Part shown: piece by piece, positions 62,475 to 64,000 of the stretch | Layout: each line of letters starts with the position of its first letter | Position numbering within the stretch: position 1 is the first letter of the stretch | Source of the DNA: G965237725 sp965237725 | GTDB lineage: Bacteria; Pseudomonadota; Gammaproteobacteria; Arenicellales; Poriferihabitantaceae | Assembly: GCA_965237725.1 (NCBI GenBank) | Contig: OZ250151.1 | Span: 1,922,001 to 1,986,000, forward strand | Length of the DNA stretch: 64,000 nt | Direction of reading: 5' to 3' | The notes under the pieces: generated by a model | Told to the model about the DNA's origin: nothing | Database searches by the model: none | What the model saw: the letters and a program-made list of their open reading frames with translations, nothing else | Translations under genes and position numbers: made by a program

Positions 62475-64000
62475 TTGAATGACATATTGAACATTTTTTC
62501 GTCATCGGACGATTTGGACAATGAAACCAGCATTGCCAACTCAAAAATTTCTATTGCCGAGTATTTGAGTGTACTAATACCCCTGGTTCTCTTCACCATT
62601 GCGGTAGAGCTTTTTCACATCGAAGAAGGACTGCAATTACCGAGATTGATGTGGATCGTTACTGCCGGATTTATCCAATACCCATGGCTGCCCTTTCATC
62701 TTCGGCTGCCCTATTTTTTTCTGCTCAACATTATTGCCCTGGTTGTACTATTTAGTTTTGGGCCGGGTTTGGGTGCCTTGGCAGTTGGATTATTACTGGT
62801 GATTGTGGCCACACTGCCGATCAAATATATATACCGCGTATTGCTCATATTAGTGATCAGCGGATGCCTGGCCACGTTCAAAAGTGGAATTATTGGTGGC
62901 AGCAGTTTATATCAAATGTCATCCATAGTTGGCGGGCTATTCATGTTTCGACTGATAATGTACATGTATGAAATACATCATGAGACCGCGGCAGTTTCAT
63001 TTTGGAAACGAATTAGCTACTTCTTTTTATTGCCAAACCTGATTTTCTGGATCTTCCCCATCGTAGACTACCGGGCATTTATCCAAAAATTTTATACCCA
63101 AACCGCAGTAGAAAACTGTCGCAAGGGTTTGCAATGGATGTTCACAGGTTTAGTTCATCTACTGATCTATCGAGTTATTTATTATTATGGCCTGCCTTCT
63201 CCGAAAGAAATAACGGGCATCTACAGTTTATTGCAGTACCTGATTCTCTCCTATGCATTGATTATACGGTTGTCTGGCATATTTCATTTATCCGCTGGCA
63301 TTATTTGCCTGTTTGGGTTTGATCTTCCTAGGACGTTCAACAATTATTTTCTGGCTTCCAGTTTCAGTGATCTATGGCATCGGGTGAATTCCTATTGGCG
63401 GGAATTTGTTATGAAAGTATTTTACTTTCCGATCTATTTTCGATTTAAGAAAAGGAACAGTGTTGCTGTGGCGATTACTGTTTTGCTGGTTTTTGCTGTT
63501 AACTGGTTTTTACACAGTTATCAATGGTTCTGGATCAGGGGGAGCTTCCTGGTAAAACACACAGACATTTTGTTCTGGGGAATCTGGGGCGTACTGCTGG
63601 CAATAAATTCAGTCATGCTGATGAACCGCAAAGCCCTCAAATCGATTTATCAATTCACTTTCTCGAGGGCGCTGACGAAAGCCCTAAAGATTTTGGGTAT
63701 GTTCGCGTTCATGTGTGTCATGTGGTCTATATGGACCAGCCCCTCCATCGATGACTGGTTATTACTCTACGCCAGCGCAGGGATCGTAAGTGCTGGAGAA
63801 ATTACCGTAATTCTGAGTGTACTTGTACTTGTACTATCAATTGGGGTATTTGTGCAGTACATACAATCCAGACAAAAAACAGTCGCTGTAAATCAGGGGA
63901 GCAGCACACGCACACGCATGATTTCCATAACAGTTACACTTGCCGGGCTATGTATCATTGGAAACCCCAGTGTAAGCGATCAAATTGGTAGGACACTGGC
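62475..64000 (+). CDS. MBOAT-like membrane O-acyltransferase, cut by the window edge
   Basis: One frame is open from TTG 62475 to the right edge, at least 508 residues, with more than ten hydrophobic segments. Around residue 295 the block FDLPRTFNNYFLASSF is followed by SDLWHRVNSYWREFVMKVFY. This resembles the MBOAT core with its catalytic His in W-H-R. The upstream stop is at 62463, so the N-terminus must start at or after TTG 62475. It follows the methyltransferase gene on the same strand. MBOAT proteins acylate lipids, glycans or D-alanine carriers. Confidence 0.75.
   Translation, partial: MNDILNIFSSSDDLDNETSIANSKISIAEYLSVLIPLVLFTIAVELFHIEEGLQLPRLMWIVTAGFIQYPWLPFHLRLPYFFLLNIIALVVLFSFGPGLGALAVGLLLVIVATLPIKYIYRVLLILVISGCLATFKSGIIGGSSLYQMSSIVGGLFMFRLIMYMYEIHHETAAVSFWKRISYFFLLPNLIFWIFPIVDYRAFIQKFYTQTAVENCRKGLQWMFTGLVHLLIYRVIYYYGLPSPKEITGIYSLLQYLILSYALIIRLSGIFHLSAGIICLFGFDLPRTFNNYFLASSFSDLWHRVNSYWREFVMKVFYFPIYFRFKKRNSVAVAITVLLVFAVNWFLHSYQWFWIRGSFLVKHTDILFWGIWGVLLAINSVMLMNRKALKSIYQFTFSRALTKALKILGMFAFMCVMWSIWTSPSIDDWLLLYASAGIVSAGEITVILSVLVLVLSIGVFVQYIQSRQKTVAVNQGSSTRTRMISITVTLAGLCIIGNPSVSDQIGRTL

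Overview
The window looks like chromosomal DNA of a sulfur-metabolising gammaproteobacterium, probably aquatic. Support comes from the housekeeping genes (gluQ, apaH, mlaA, sfsA, sthA, yajD, fused cysG) and from a large dsr operon with a full DsrMKJOP membrane complex, DsrC and DsrL. The species was not determined. Base composition looks moderate, and genes are dense apart from one region of insertion sequences.

Layout. Positions 1-15.7 kb are mostly ordinary genes: gluQ/apeB converging with overlapping stops, mlaA-apaH, an Omp85-type barrel, a phosphatase-sfsA pair, an LPG-synthase-like membrane protein, an enolase-superfamily enzyme, a HlyU-like protein, sthA, a methyltransferase, and a run of a LeuB-like dehydrogenase, a ThDP decarboxylase and a PhyH oxygenase. 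Positions 16-27.8 kb are an accessory island. It holds two near-identical IS110 elements (two silent differences), two decayed IS1182-type elements, a 183-bp MITE with the ends and target-site duplication of one of them, a fucosyltransferase-like gene, a prolyl-hydroxylase-like gene cut by IS110, a GMC oxidoreductase, and two small proteins sharing a twin-arginine-like leader with a K-P-V-V-x-S-x-V-L-P-A-H motif. Positions 27.8-39.7 kb carry a desaturase, an ATP-grasp ligase, an HNH nuclease, malonyl-CoA decarboxylase, a Nudix protein, a cysteine desulfurase, cysG with a TrpD2-like gene and a Sel1 protein, a GST, a small 2OG oxygenase and a LysE exporter.

Positions 39.7-52.7 kb are the dsr operon, read on the minus strand as dsrA-B-C-M-K-L-J-O-P-N and followed by a soluble histidine kinase and a NarL-type regulator. 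DsrAB, DsrC and DsrMKJOP handle sulfite and sulfur-bound DsrC, DsrL links the system to pyridine nucleotides, DsrN finishes siroheme amide, and the nearby CysG makes siroheme. dsrEFH, expected between dsrB and dsrC in sulfur oxidisers, is missing there. Diverging from dsrA is a tight trio: a TauD-like oxygenase, an unknown protein and a Cas6/Cmx6-like RNA endonuclease with no CRISPR array in view. 

Positions 55-64 kb carry glycosyltransferases (one with an in-frame stop), several unknown small or membrane proteins, a methyltransferase, and an MBOAT-like acyltransferase that runs off the end. No rRNA, tRNA or CRISPR array was recognised.
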